A stretch of DNA of 64,000 bases from Callaeas wilsoni (taxonomy: Eukaryota; Chordata; Aves; Passeriformes; Callaeidae): positions 62,001 through 126,000 of the forward strand of contig VWPU01004533.1 of assembly GCA_013398955.1 (NCBI GenBank). Reading direction: 5' to 3'. Every line of letters starts with the position of its first letter. Position 1 is the first letter of the stretch. This document shows positions 1 through 15,000 of the stretch, one piece after another. A program made the translations under genes and the position numbers. The notes under the pieces are model-generated. The model saw only the letters and a list, made by a program, of their open reading frames with translations. It was not told the DNA's origin and did no database searches.

Positions 1-3000
1 TTGAAGCAAATATTGGTCTTTTCTCTTTTTTCTTTTTTTCTTTATAAATGCTAAGAGAAATTAGCCAAGAGTGACTTGAGAAATACAGAAAAAAAATCTC
101 TTGGATGACTGGGCAATGAACATGGACACATTAGATCAGCAACCTACTCCAGTGAAAAGGAACAAGAGAGTGCAGAATCATCCCTTCCCTGCAGCTAATA
201 ATTGGACAAATACAAAATTTGACATAACACAAAGTTGGAAAATACTGTAAAAGGCAGAGGACTGTAAAGGTTTTGCAGAGACCTGTGAGAGCAGATGTGA
301 CACTAGAGTGGTGGTCATTATACTTTGGTCCAGAGGTCCTAGGGATCCCTCAAGTGACCAACTAGTCCTAGGGGGTGCACAAATGGCTAAGGACAGGGAT
401 TTTTCTGCTGTCAGTCTTGTATTTCTCATCATATTCCTCACCTCTGCTGGAGAATGGCTGAAGATCAGCTGAACACTGGAAAATGTTCAGGAACTGGCAG
501 GGCATGCATTTCTTTTTTCCCACCCTGTGTCTGTGCTCACGCCAGAACCGGTCAAGAAGAGCCTACTTGAAAAGGCAACAAGAAAGAGAAGGAGAAAAAA
601 GAAGCATCTGGCTTGGATCCTGGTCAATAAGAATGTGTGCCCTGCACCCCCAGGAGTGATGACCCCCAGCATCTGTATCTTGTTCTCCTGGAGCAGTGGC
701 TGCTTTCCCAGCTTGCTTCATCATTTTGGAGCCAACTCTTGGCTTGTGAAGTATTTGTGCCAAGCCCTCACAGGCAGCAGAGCCCACAGAGGAGGGATGT
801 GGCCTGGGATGCTCCTCCAAGACTGGTCGTACGACAAAGAAGGCTGAGCTCAAACAACTGGGCTACACTGAAATTCAGCGTCTGTACATGGACACAGCTT
901 GTTTTCCTCTCTCTCAGTAACACTGCATCTGTAGGAATGCACAGTGACCAAACTCCATTAATTCCCTTGTAATGCAGCCCCTGATTTACAAGCTTGGAGC
1001 ATTGTTCCCGCTTTCTAGGACTGTGCAGGCACTGGTCCTGTTTCTGGTGGAAATGACGAGGCAAACTGCCCCAGTCATTCTTCTTATTCATTTTTCCTAA
1101 TGCATCCAGGTCCCTCCTTGTCACTTAGCCATGGGCTTCAGTAAGATTTTCATTGAAGCTGAGAGAAGCAGTTTGTACATGTTTAAGCACGTTTATGTAT
1201 ATGGACACGTATTTGTACACGTGTGAGCGTTTTCCTCAGCAGGCAACAATTCAGAGAGTTCAGAACATCGCTACAGATGATCCCAGCCAGGCAATCCAGG
1301 CAACAACTTGCCTTGGCTGGACGTCAGAAGCTCTATCTGTTGTCTGTGAGCAGAGCCAAGCCAGGAGCATTGGGATGCCAGGGATTGTTGAGCAGATCTG
1401 GGAGCTGCAGTCAAACCACAGCTCCCAACTGTTGGCCAGGGAGATGTGAGCTCTGATTTGCTGGGGTAATCCCTCTTTTGGAGCACAGTTTGAGTTGCAT
1501 TGGTGCTGTGAGGCAGAAGGCTGCTTATTAACCCCCAGAACCTCATAGATCAGATAAATAGCAAGGTAATACTAAATGCCTTAAAGTTGCCTCACAACCA
1601 CTTGGAGAATCTCTGACTATCTTCCATGTCATCACAAGAGCAGGATTCCTTTCAGGTGTCCTCTTCAGGTCCTCTGACTATCCAGAGGGATGGTGCTCAG
1701 ACACTTATGATCGGGATGGCTGAGAGAAGCAATTACTGTAATTACGCGTGTGTCTGTGTGCTGCAGTACTAACGAGCCATATTGCATTTGCTGTAACTGA
1801 GAAAGACACTGGAGATAAAGGCCAACCACAATTACCAGCTCACAGGGCTGCTCCTTCAGCTGGTGTAGTCCATTCCTGTAGTTTGAATATTCAGGTAAAT
1901 TTTCCTGCTGGCAGCTCCAGCTGACACTCAATGCATTGCCCTGCTGTTTCCTTCTTCTAAGCTGTGACTTAACAGAGTCCTGTGGCCATAGGTGAGGTAA
2001 AGTTCACTGATCTTTCATGCCTCTTGACAGGACCAGGCACATGAACATGCAGCTCCACTTCTTAGAGTGAAAGGCCGAATTTGTACTTCGCAAAGGAAAG
2101 GATTAAAATGCTATCAAAGGTGAAAGAATAAATTTTCAGGGTGAAAACTTCAATTTCAATGAAATTATAGCAGTAGACCTAGATAAATGTGAAGGTGGGT
2201 TGGCAGTAAGTTTGGAGGCAGTCCATTTGCTGATTAAATTTGATTTTATACGTATAGCCACGCTAAACTCCAATTATCGTTATTCAGGAAAAGCACCTGG
2301 ATTAATCAGACCTGCCACATCCATCTTTTCCTAATGCTTATTTCACTGGCCGTGACTCCTACAGAGGAAAATTTCGCCAACTGATTAGTTTTACAGCTCT
2401 TATATTTCTAAGCTGCAAGTAGGAATAGCCAATATCAGATCTCCCTGCTTTCCTCCCTCCCTTCCCAAACAGGCTGGAAGAGCTATCTGCAGGGAACTTG
2501 AGAAACATGCCTTCCAGCAGGGCTCCTGGCAGAGTGGGGCCAGGGGTGCGTGCCCAAAGTGTGGGGCAGTGCTGGGGTTTCTCCCTTGTTCCATAAGTAA
2601 TGTCACAAAAACTCAGATGCCCCAATATTGCCATTCTTTCTGCAGGTAAGGAGCACGGTGGGATCCAGTGTGGGGATGAAGGTCGGAGTTTGTTTTGAGG
2701 TGCAGAGTCCCAACACCCTCTGCAAGAAGTGACAGACAGACACACGTGGCACCAGAGCTGCCTCTGTCAGGGGCCCCTCCGTGGGGAGGTTGTTGCAGGG
2801 GAAAAGATGTGATGGGAGGAAAAGCTGTTGGGAACAACAGTGGGACTGAGCTGCCCGGCTGTCCATTATGGGCAGGGGTGGAGCAGCTGGAGACTGGCTC
2901 ATTTCGCTGATCTGGACTTCGTTAGTGCTCCCACCCCATCTGTAGCTGTAGGTCTGGAATGTCACCCTGCTCCCACCCAGGGATAACCTTGTGTCAGCGA

Positions 3001-6000
3001 GGAGAGGATGCCTTTAAATAATGTACCTCAGCAAGAGGCAGTTCTGGCTCTTCCCTCAGTGAGAGCGGGGCTGTCTGAGGGATGCAGGATGAAGAAACAC
3101 CCAGCCAGGCTCTGTAATTGTTTCTGGCCACTGATTGACTGTAACAGCCCGTGGATTCTCAGGCTATTCCCTGCTAATTGAAATGACTGTGGAAGAACAG
3201 ACTTTGCTGCTACTCAGACATCTCTTTTGAGCCAAAGGAAATCTATCCTTTAGAGTTTCCTCCAGCAAGTGAGATGACATCAGCTCTGTGGGTGGACAAA
3301 TGTATTGAAAACCTGTCAAAATTCATAGTATTTTCAGAGATGCAGATATGCTCGAGCTAGAAATGCTGTTATAATCAGCTAATGTCAGCTCCTTTCTATC
3401 ACAAAGGTTGGAGAGTCTCACCCAGGCATTTTGACAATTTCCAAATCTAGAAAAATTGAATCTAAAGTCAGAGCTGAGCTGCTCACCAAGAAGGTCATTA
3501 GTACTGAGACAGATGAGACAGAATAGATTCGCCATAGCTTTTTCTTTCTTTTTTTTTTTCTTACAACTGTATGACTTTCCTTCTGATAAACTGATACTAA
3601 TGAGAATTATTTTACTGGTCTAAAATGTGCTAACTGGCATCTTCTGGTCTGTATCACAGAGAAAATGTGAATGCTTTGTTCTACCTTTGGTAATCTTTGA
3701 AACATGGGATGGCTGAGAAGTGGGTTTGTGGGCTGCATTTCAAGATGTGTGACAAATCTTCTTACCGGGAGCCTACCAACATATTAAGGAAAGTCTGGAT
3801 GCCTGTGTGTGTTTGTTTGGCTGCAGATTAAGTACTGGCCATGAAACAACATGTCCTGAGGGCATGCATGGATGGGTTTCACAGCACCCAGTCTGCAGCA
3901 TGAAGAACAATTTGGAGAAGGGCAAAAATTATTTACTTCCCCTTTTTGATCTTGACATCCACACTATCTTTCTCCTTCACTGTACCTTCCCCCTGCGAGT
4001 AAAGAACATGGGTGTGTGCTCCCTTTATTAAACAACTCCAACTTTCCTTCCTTCATATGAAGGAGTTATTGTAGCCCTCTTGCCCTCTCTTGTTTCCCAG
4101 AACGTGTTTTCCTTTGGTTCTGATGGATCAGTTTGCACCATTGAAACTCAATGCTCTGAAACCTCACATGAATTTTACAGTCATGCAATAAGATTTTGAA
4201 AGTTAATAACACATTGTTATGGAGAGGAAAAGCACTTGAAGAAGAGCATGGGAAATTACACACAGATCAGAAGTTCTGAAAGATTTTGCAAGTTCATAAA
4301 GCCTTATAAATACAAAATGAGTTTCTCAAAGGGGCAGTCTGAAAACCTCCTGAAGCCAGGAAAATCATTGTGTAAATAGTCTGAGCACAGTGCGATGCTT
4401 TCTGCACACCTCTTGGCTATGCAAATGCTCACAGCCCTTTCCTCAGAGGTCCTGGCTTCATAAGCAGCCACCAGCACAGCTTGTATCTTTGCTGGATTTC
4501 CCAATCTATTTTTGAAGAGCTGCCTGACTTCTATTCCATGCACAGCTTTGCAGTTCCCTAAGTGTCAAATCTAGGATGGGATTTCCACCCCCACTCCTCC
4601 CCCCACCCTTTACTGCATCACTGCCAACTCCACAGAGTGTCTGATCTCTCCCCAAGCCAACCTTTCTCACTTCACAACTTTTCCCCTTGCAGTTTGAGCT
4701 GGATTTCCAGTGCAATCTCAGTCTGTTATTTCCTAGAAGACAAACAGCCCAGCAAGGGAAAGTATTTTAGGGCATATTCCTCCTCATTTTCTTTCTTTGC
4801 TTCAATCTGGTATCAAAACCCCTTTTAAAAGCATCTCTCCCGCTCTTGGCAAATATTCTGAATAATTTGACTTTCCCCCTCTGCTCGGGAAAGATTTTTC
4901 TTTTCTCTCTGTCACTCAGGCATAGGCAAAAATTTAATATTATTCCTGTTGAACAGCTCTTGCCTGCTATGATGGCTCTGCAGAGGAGTTGGAGATAATA
5001 CAGCCACCAGGGCTGAGGGCCTGGTGACAGTGGTGAGCTCGGCCAGGATTTTGTGCTGTGTGCCATTGTGCCCACATGCAGAGCTGTGACTTCCTGCAAA
5101 AATATACTTTGGCTGTGACAGAAGTACACAGACAAGAGATGAGAGAATCTTGACTTATTGAGGATGCAGGAAGTAGAAAGTCCCCATGAGCTAATGGGAA
5201 TATGATGCAAAATGTCCAGGCCCAGACCAGGAGATGAGGGTCTTTGGATCCTCCTGGTGAACAGCCTGTGAATGCTAATGCTGCTAATTAGTTGAGGGAG
5301 ATGCTGTTATAAATAGAAGAGCTGACTGAATCTTTTTTGCGGCAGATAAGCATACAATAAGTTTGGTAATTTCCTGTTTAAGAGCATGGGGATATTTGTA
5401 AAGCTATTTTTAATTGTTCATTACTGTTAATTACTTGGTTTTTTTAAAAAAGAGATAGCATTATGAAAAAATTGAACTATATTGGAAATTATCATCAACT
5501 GAAATGCCCCCTTCAGGCTGACTGCCAGGGAAGATTGTCCAGGTAGCACACACATGTACTTTTAACCAACAGTGATTTTTCAGGCTGACATGAATTTTGA
5601 GCGCTCATATTTCTATTTTCATCATGTTCCTTCATACTGTAAACAGCTTCCTTTCCCTCTGTCCATGGGACAGGGGACAGTGGGACTTTGCCTCAGACAG
5701 GGAAAAAGAGATTCCGCAAAGCCCAGGCTTTGCTGGGATTGCTGTTCTCACCAGAAGAGTGACCCACAACACATGAAATATATTCCTGGGTCAGAAAATC
5801 TCCTGATCTCTAGCACGTGGGGAGTTGCAGCAGACTAACAGCTGATGCTTCATCGCTCCTGTCCAAATGTTGTTGCCCACATGCTCGACAGTGAATTAGC
5901 TGCTAATAATGGATCGCCAGACTCTTCAGGAGTGAAACATTTACAAGAACCGACATGCTGCCAAGTTTAAAGCCTGGGAACACAAGGCAATTTCAAACCT

Positions 6001-9000
6001 GTCATTTCCTCACAGAAAGGGGATTATTGCTTTGTTATCAGCAAAGATACCATGTTATGTAGCTTTCCTGCCCTTGAATTATTTAGGTCACACGGGATGG
6101 CCATGGGTTATGTTGAAAAATACATCTTTTGGGTCTGTGTGTTTATGTACCAGATCTGTGGCTGTATAAACATCCAGTGTGGAATTCACTGGCTGTGTGC
6201 ACACCCAGTGCAGCTGCACAGACCACATACATGCAAGCCTCCGTGCTTACAAACTCGCCAGTTGCCTCAGACAGCCCCTGTAACAGAGATTTATTGCCAG
6301 CTGCCCCTGTTCCTGGCATTCAAGGTGCCCCCTGTGATGGGCACAAGGAATCAGTGCAGCACCCGAGGCACTGACTGAAGAAAAGTTAGCAAGGACCCGT
6401 GCTTCACTCTTTGTGCTGTAAGCCTTGGCTTATGTAGCTGAACTTCAGTGCTGTATCCAGTGAGAGGTGCTCTGAGAGCCATCTCTTGATCGCAGCTTTT
6501 CTATGGCTGTGCTTATTTCTGCTCATCAGTACATAAAGGACCTGGTAGACGATAAAGCTGCCAGTTCATGCAGAGTGAGGATTGTGCTGTTGCACCAAGA
6601 AGGTAGCAGTTGATCCCACTTTCATTTTGGGCGAGCCATCTGGTGCTCCCTGCTGGGCTGTGCAAGAATTTCTGTGGATGCTGGTGCTCGGAGTGTACAG
6701 AGATTCAAGTAATGCATTCACATGCCTGTACTGCAGAAGAGTGGGAGATGGACTGGACCTAGTTTTTAAAACATTTTAAATCCTAAATCAGAAAATGTCT
6801 CTCCGCCATGTTCTGGCTTTCCAGAAAAGCCGTGCTTCTGATGCTGAGTGTCCCTTTTACTAGTTAAAGGGCAAGAACCCTGGTAACAAATTCATAGTAA
6901 ACTACTGCTTGGTAGAAAAAAACATTCTACAATTTTAAGCCTTGTTTCACTTTTGTTATGATATCAAAGCATACAGTGTTAATAAGACACACTAATATTT
7001 TGTTCTTATCTTGTAATTAACAATATAAATATTCTCAGGGAGTTCTCAAGTCTTTTACTTTGCAGATTCATTTCCTCTGCTTCACAGTCTTTAGTTAAAC
7101 TGGCTTGAAAAATCACATTTTTCAGAATGTGCATGTTTCTTGAGGAACAGTTTTAACTTGAATATAAGTTGATTTCTTGCAGCTCCTCAAAAGCTGAGAA
7201 TTTATGCAGAGTATTCAAGGCTAATTTCCTGTAGTTTTCCAACTGAGGCTGTCATCATGATCTACAGAAAACAGCAACCAGCCTTACATGAGATATAGCA
7301 ATGATTCCATCTTCTTGTGTAGTGAAATAAATATGTATGTGTGATGTATCTAGACATCTATAGTATATGCCGTGTACGTATGTCTTTGGCACGTCACTTA
7401 AATATGTCAGTTAATATAATGTGTTTGAATATTTAGACTATAAGCAAAACACTGGGAAGGGTATGACCTTTGAATAAATTCTGAGAGTTAATATGCGTAT
7501 GCATTTACCTTTGCAGGGCAGTACCTGCCTTACAAAATGGTGTTGTACTGCAGAATCGCCTTTGATTTACAGCAGCATCAATGTGCTGATTGACTCAAAG
7601 GAATTGAGACAGCAGGTCTGGCTCTGGCATAAGATTTAATGTATTTCTTTTAACTGTTTCTTTCTAAGTGCAAGGCAGCTGCACCCGTAAGGAGGCACTG
7701 GCATGTTTTAAAAGGGCATTTCCCTCACAAAAGCAGGTATAAGTAATAGGAAATCTAAATTCCTCACTGCATGTAAATCAGAGGGTAAAGAGAGGCTGTT
7801 TGGAGGGCTCATTGTTTGAGAATTCCTTTTAGGAAGCTTTTCATCAGTAAATCTGTAGACATCATTGCTTCTTACTCGAAGCCAAGCAAGAAAAAACATA
7901 ATTTTTTTCTGTCAATGCCTTGGATTAAAAATGACTAAACAAGCATTTGTGGCAGGTTAATTGCTCCTTGGGTACTTGCAACCCCTGCACAGAGTGGGTG
8001 TGAATATTAACTCCAGCAAGCAGCAGCTTTGCACACAGGGAGCCGTATTAGCCAGACGTGGATGGTCCCCAGTAGGCTCCTACCCAGACGGCGTGTGCAG
8101 CACAAGGTCAGCTCGACCTTCCTCCACTGTTTCCTTATTATTTCAACTATTCCTTAGCTGAATCAAGAAATCCGGTGTTGCAGAGCTCCCAAAGCAAAGC
8201 AGCAACAGATAGATGGAGGGAGGGGAGGACAGTGGGCTTGGAGTAAAACTATTATTCTTTAAAGAGTTCATTGCATGAGTCCTACCTGTAAAACTATGGC
8301 ACAAAAAATGTTTAATCAATGTTTCAAACCCATCTGTCTATCACACAGACACAAAAACACAACTCCTCTTTTCTCCAAAGACCTATATTCATATTAAAGC
8401 AAATAAATGGTGCACTAACGTTTGGATTCACCTCAGATTAGTTGGAGTAGCACGTACTTACACTAGGAGATTGTCAGGATAATACACAATCAAAGCAAGA
8501 ATTGTGTTTTTATGACTGCATATAAATATGTGTCCCAGGGCTTTGTTTTCTCTTGGTATTTCATTCTGCTCAGACCTCCAGCTCTCTGAGTGTGTACACA
8601 CCTGGAAACGTGGGGAAGCACTGTAAGAGAGGTGATAGCAGAAACAAAGAGTGGCCAGGGCTGGTCTTTCCACTCAGGTCTTGAGATTATTCAGGGCAGA
8701 CTGCCTTGCTGCTCTCCAGAGGCTGTCAGCGTGAGTGGCACTTTGACAAAGTCAGGTTGCTTGGTCTGATCGGGGATGTAACGCTAAAATCAAATGTGCA
8801 GGAATCTTCTGTATTCATCCAACCTCTCATTGCTTTTGTGCCTAATACAGCTGTTAATGCATTTATTCTTGCACTGCTGTCGTGCAGCAGGGTGGTTCTG
8901 TGATCCTTCTCTTGCAGGGAGGGTGCTGAACTGCAGAGTCACGTGGCGAAGGTCAGGCAGGAAAACTGAAAAGGGAGCAGGACAGCTTTCTTAAACCATT

Positions 9001-12000
9001 AGAGACATTCCTGCCCTTGAGGCTGATCCTGGGGGACACGGGATTGAGCAGGGCAGGCACACAGGTGGAGTGACTCACCTCTACCTTTCCAGTGCCTGAC
9101 GCTTTCTGAGATGTCTGAGTGTCAGCCAGAGGTAACAGTGGTACCAGCTGCATTCTTGGCACATGTATTGGTGACACTTGGTTGTGAATTCGGGCATCCA
9201 GGATAAGGACAAAGCCTGCTTGGGAAGGGACTAGGGAGACAACCCCAAGATGCGTCTAATCAGCGGTGATTTTTTCAGTGATGCGTTCTCATTGCTTTGT
9301 ACCCTGTCATGTGGTTCTTTCTTACACATAAATTCCTGCTTTGCTTTGCTTTGCTTTCAGTTTTCTTTGCTGTCCCCGGAGATTAATGCAGCTTGTTGTG
9401 TGGATCCAGCTGGACATGGGCCACAGGAGGGAGATCATGGCCTGAGATTAAGTTTTGATCTTCACCTCATCCCTGGTTTTAATTTTGTGACCAGAATGGA
9501 AATGGAGTATAAATATATGGACTTTGAGTCTGTCTTAACTTTCTGACATATCTTAATAGAGATATCCTTCTTGACACTGCCACATGATGAATTCTGCACC
9601 AATTAATTTTGTATCTGGCTGTAACTTTGGTTTTAGCTGGATTTAGCTCCATGGACCAGACCCCATCTGCTTCTGTGGGTGAAGGGTGATGCAGATGTCT
9701 CAAAAAGCAGCCACAGAGCCAAGTTCTTTTCCAGGGACTGGTCAGTACTTGATGTAGATAACAAACTGCAGTGACCCAGCAGCAGTCGCCAAGTTTGTTC
9801 TCTCATTTGGCCCAGCTGGAGGGCATGAGGGCTACAGGCAGGGCTGTTCCCAGGGTCATCCTGCTGCCCTGCAGTTAATTTCAGGGTGTGCTCCTCTGCA
9901 AAGCTGGCAGAGCAGGTATGTGAGTGTGATAGCACCTACTAAAAGACATCAGTTGTACTCCTTTGCAGTTTTTTCTTTTTCCTTTTCCTCCTGTGCTATT
10001 TTTACTCTGGTTTGAACCAGTGTTTAATTTGCCTCTTTTCACTTCTTGCCTCTAATAACAACTCTCTCTCTCATCTCACTGCTTTGCCTGATCATTTTTC
10101 CTCCTTCTTTGTTAGATGTCTGGTTTCTCATATTCTCCTTTCTTCTCTCCCCCTGTCTTGCACACTCCTCCTCACATACATTCTCATGTATTGTTTATCT
10201 GCACAGCTCCCCAGGGCATGTTCAGTAGGTGTCTTAAGAGGCAGGGGAGAAGGTCACAACCGTGCCAGCTGCTTGGACACGTGCACACAGAGAGCCACGA
10301 GGGAGGCAGGCTAATGTCTGCCACAGAAAGCCAGCTTTGGTAGCCCAGCAGTGCCGAGCAGGCAGTGCGTGGAGCCTGATGCCTCTTGCTGCAAAATGAG
10401 CCCCTTTAACCATTACCTTTACCACCTGCTTGCCCTGTTGTTCTGTTTCCATTTCAGCAGTGTTTTGACGGCAATTTCTGAGAGGATTCTCTTGTGCAAG
10501 GCGCTGTGAGAGGAGGTAGCAAACTGCATCCCTGTCAGTTAAGAGCTAAAGATGCGAACTGGCAGCCTGGAGGAGGAGGGTCTTTGCAAACGCTCGCAGC
10601 AGCTCCATGGCCACACGAGGGTCTGGGTCCAGGTCACTGGACTCACTGGATGCCTGCTTTCCTTTGGATCAAGCTGTTGCAATGGTGCCACACCTTATTC
10701 TTGGGCTTCAGCCAACCTCACCCACTGAACCTGCTGCTTTGCTGGGGTGTTTCAGACCTATGGAAAAGTGTAAAGCGTTAGGAGTCCCTGCAGGACAGTT
10801 GGAATTCATGTGGTATAGTTTCCTCTGGGCTGGTTTGCCACGGCTGGCTGACTGGTCTCTAAGGGAAAAACAGATACAACTCTGAATTTTGATTGTTGTC
10901 CATCCCAGTGTCCCATTTCTGACATCTCTGCAGTCCGTCCCCTTTTTGAAGGACTTTTGTGGTCTCTTGTACCCGGACAGTTATTTTCAGGCTTATCTGC
11001 CTGTCCTGTTATCACTCAAACATACCTGGTTATAGCACGGCACTGGCTTCAACAAAATGGTACAGGATTGCAGCAGGATTGCCAAAACTGTGTTTTCCTC
11101 AGCAAAAGGGCAGCCAAGCTTGCCACAGGACTGATTTTCTGTCTTTCTGCCTTTTATCCCTCTGGCAACAAGCAGGCTCCCCACCCACTTGTAATTCAAC
11201 ATTGAGGGGACCTTCAGGTACCCGTGTTTGTGTTCACCTGTGGCACCTGCCAGTCCTGGCTCAGCTCCCGATGGCAGCAGGTTCCTTCAGGTAAGTGTGT
11301 GGCTGTGGGTCTGTGGGACCATCCCCAGGCGCTTCCCTGACCACGGGCTCCCCCTGTTCTCTGGGGCTCTTCTTAACCCACTGCAAGGCTCCCAGCCAAC
11401 AGAATTCAGTGGAGGGAAGAAGTAAGAGTACAAACAAGGATATTGCCACGTCACTCCACACACAGCCATGATTTATCTCCCATCTAGCCAGCTCATGCAT
11501 GCACACATGTATTTTGAGTTTTCAAAGAGTGGGAGTGGTCTTCTCAAGTTTTCCCTTTGCATTTTCAATTTCCTTCGCCCCACCTCCACCAATTATCTCT
11601 GTCTAGCAGAAGACCAGGAGAGTAGTTTGCCTAAGATCTGCCAGATGAGTGACCACCTGCTGATCAAAAAATCTCTAAAGATAATCACAGGCCTGTTTAG
11701 TTATTATTGTATTGTTAAAAAGAGCTGAGAGCCGGTCTCAGAAGCCGTGATTTAAGTGCTCCTTCAACCCTAAATACTGCCAGACCCACCCTGAAGGAGC
11801 TTTCCATGCCATTCCCAATGGCTTTGGGCCAGCCATCAGTGACTTTGTGTCCTGTGTCAGCGCAGGATGGTGCAGGACAAGTCTCACAGCACCACAGCCT
11901 CCTACCCTGTGGGAACTCAACCTGGTGCTGGAGTCAGTGTGGTCCCATCACCTGTGGGTGGAGGTGGCTCCTGCTCCCACTGATGAGAAGATTGGGGTCC

Positions 12001-15000
12001 GACAGCCATGAGCTGGAGCAGACACAGTAATTGTCCAGATGGTTAAGACTGTTTTCCCATTTCTGTGGGAGTTCTGAAGAATTTGTAAACTGTTTTCTTG
12101 CTTGCTGTTTTGGAACAGAAATTAAAATCTCAAATGGTTGATGGCAGAGCTGTAAAGGAAACAAGTCTGCATAACCTCAATATTTCATCTTTGATTTTGA
12201 CTTCCTAACATTTTATTTATTTCTTCAGAAGCCAAGAAATCAGTTAACATGCAGAATAAAAGTGTTTATCAAGAACAGAAAGGAAGAAAAGTTTTTCCAT
12301 GTTCTTTTTCTCACAGAAGGTCTAAACTTACAGCAAAGAAACACTAAAAAAGTAAAAGAAAAAAAGAAACTGATGAGTGAGAGGAATAACTGATGACTGA
12401 AGGGGACATAGGAAATGTGCTCTTTGTGTATCTTCTGTATCACGGGCCAAAACTAAGAGTCAAACTGAAAGACATCCGATTAGTTAACAACCTCTCCATT
12501 TAAGTACATTCAAAAAAGTCAAATTATAGCAGGAGGAATCTGGGCTCGCCTCCGTCTCTGCCCCAAAATATCATTGTTCATTCTCACAGCCTGGCCAGAG
12601 GCCAGCTGCTTCCAGGCTTTTAGCCACAGGGTGTATTTAGAATCCATTCTGTGTTCCCGTTTTCCTGTCAGTCCAAGTGAAATCACTGTAAACAACCATT
12701 TTCAAGTGTGCCCATGCCCAAACAGAGGCTGTTGCTGGGTTCTCTGGGGTTGGTTGGAGCAGGGGGCAGAAAGGATGAGCTGCCCCAGAGTAGAGCACTC
12801 AAGCCTCTCCAGGTCTTCTCCTGCAAACATCTGCTCAAGCCTGAGAAGGGGTTTTTCCAGCCAGGATCAGGCTCTTCAACAAACCACGGGGAGTTTGTTT
12901 GAGCTCTGCACGTAACACCAGTGGAAATCTGGTCAGTGCAGTCCCCTGATGGTGGCAGTCCATCACAGCCTGCTGTGAGCTGGATGAAACCCCACGGAAA
13001 AGACAAAGCTATTGCACAGAACTGTCAAAAACCCCCAAACAAAACAGGTGAGGGAGGCAAAACTCCAAGGAAAGCCTCCAGCTGAGAGTGTGTTAGGCCA
13101 TTGTTTTTCCTGTGGATCTAGGCATGGCTTTTGTGAGCTCCCGAACCAGCCTGACTGCTGTAAGACAACACAGGACCAGCGAAGCCCTCTCTTATGTCTT
13201 TTAAATTACCTCTGTAAGAAAATTACTAATAAACAAACAAAACCTTTTTTTTTTTCCCTATTTCAATCACATAGGGAATAGTTGTCTGGGTTTGGGGGTT
13301 TTCTGTATTTTCTATAGATGTGGACATTTTACTTTGAAAATATAAGTGAAGAAAGCAAGCAAGCAGTCGAAAGCCAGCTCTGGTTAAATCCTAAGCCTCT
13401 CAGCTGTTGCATTCATTTCCTTTGCTCTGTTTGCCTTCCTTACTGTCTAACAAAGCTTCTCCACCGTGCAGGGCCCTTTTGCCAGGGGTGGGGGTGGCAT
13501 GGCGGTGGTGCTGGGGGTTGCTAAATCACTGTGACTGTCGAAGCCACTGCACTGCTCCACTCCAGCACTTGCCCCCACGAACCATCCCTGTTGTGGCACC
13601 TCTGGGGAGCTGGTACTGCCACATCCACTGGTGTGTTTCATCCGGGAGAAAACAGGTACTGGACCCCTGTTCTGGTTTTGTGGCACTTCTTCGGAGCTAG
13701 GGATGGAGGACCACTCACAAAGCATAGGAGGTGCAGTGAGAATGACCCTGTTTCATTCCCTGCAAGGCTTGCTGTGCCCCTGCAGAGTCTGTGTGCTCAG
13801 TGCCTGATTTCCCCCGCAGGCAGAAGACCTGCTCCCAGAACGGAAGCATTTCCAGACTTATTTCTGTCCTCTCATGTGAGAGCTACGGGCTGGTTTGATC
13901 ATGTCTCAGTACCCAGAGATATATATATCATTCCTAGGATGTCTCCATCTCTGCCTGGGACTGTGTTTGCTCACACACATGCACTCGCGCAAACTGTAGG
14001 TGGCACTTGGAGAATTAGCAAAGATGCTGCTATGTCCTGTGCCAGGGCATGGCTCCGTGCACCAGCCAGGGGGAAGGAGGAACAAAAAAATGGATCAGTT
14101 ACTAGGGAGAAAGGCAGAGAGTGAGCAGAGAGTGAGCAGAGCCTTCCCGGGAAAAAACCCTGCTCGTTCCTCGCATTCACTAGGATGCGGCATTCAGCTG
14201 CTTGCAGCCTGTGGGAGAGACGTGCCAATAGCCTGTACTTTTCTTTACAGTATGTTTTATTTATCTGCCTCAGAGGAGGAGGTTTGCTGTAGTTATCACC
14301 CCAGGAGTTCAGCTGGATACAAATGTTAACCAACTGGAGGGGAAACAGCTTGCTCCAAAGGTTTTATCGTTGTTTAGTACACAGCGAGCGAGTGCCAGGC
14401 GCAGATTATGCATTTACAGAGCTCCTGGCCCTCTCCTGCCTGAATTCTCAGGAGAGAAATTCAAACCACACTGATCAATTTGCTGTCTGTCAGCAGCTGG
14501 GAACTGAAGGGCAACCCTGGATCGATCCATTCTTGGAGCACTGTCCTCATTTCAGGGATTACATGGTTTCCTCTGTGCCCTATTAACACTTTAGGTGCTG
14601 GGTGTTAAGTGAGCTCTGCAGGTGGTTATCACTTTTGCGTGGTCTCTTAGAGAGTGTATGTATATTCAGTACATGAATCTTGCACAAAGCTTGCTCTGTG
14701 GATGTTCAGTGTTGCTCTGTGTGAGATGGAGGCCGGCCTCTTTGATTGTGTGCCAGAGGGACAGGGAGTCCCTTCTTTCATTCAGCATAAACCTAGATTT
14801 TGGAAATTATTCTGTGCTTTTCATGAAGCTCTGAATGCCTCTGGAAGGTACATCCCTGGTATAATACTAAAGATGAAAATGGAGAGAAGTTTGCTGCCGT
14901 TCACATGCCGAGAAGCCAAGAAACGCTTCTCAGCCTGCTGAAGTGGCATCACATGAAAACTTGCAAAGTTTCTGGCCTTTCTGGCATTGGGAGAGGATAT

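Noticed and set aside
13531..14124. 197-codon open frame on the plus strand
   Set aside because: No family resemblance; several other frames are open over the same bases, which fits chance in DNA with few stops.
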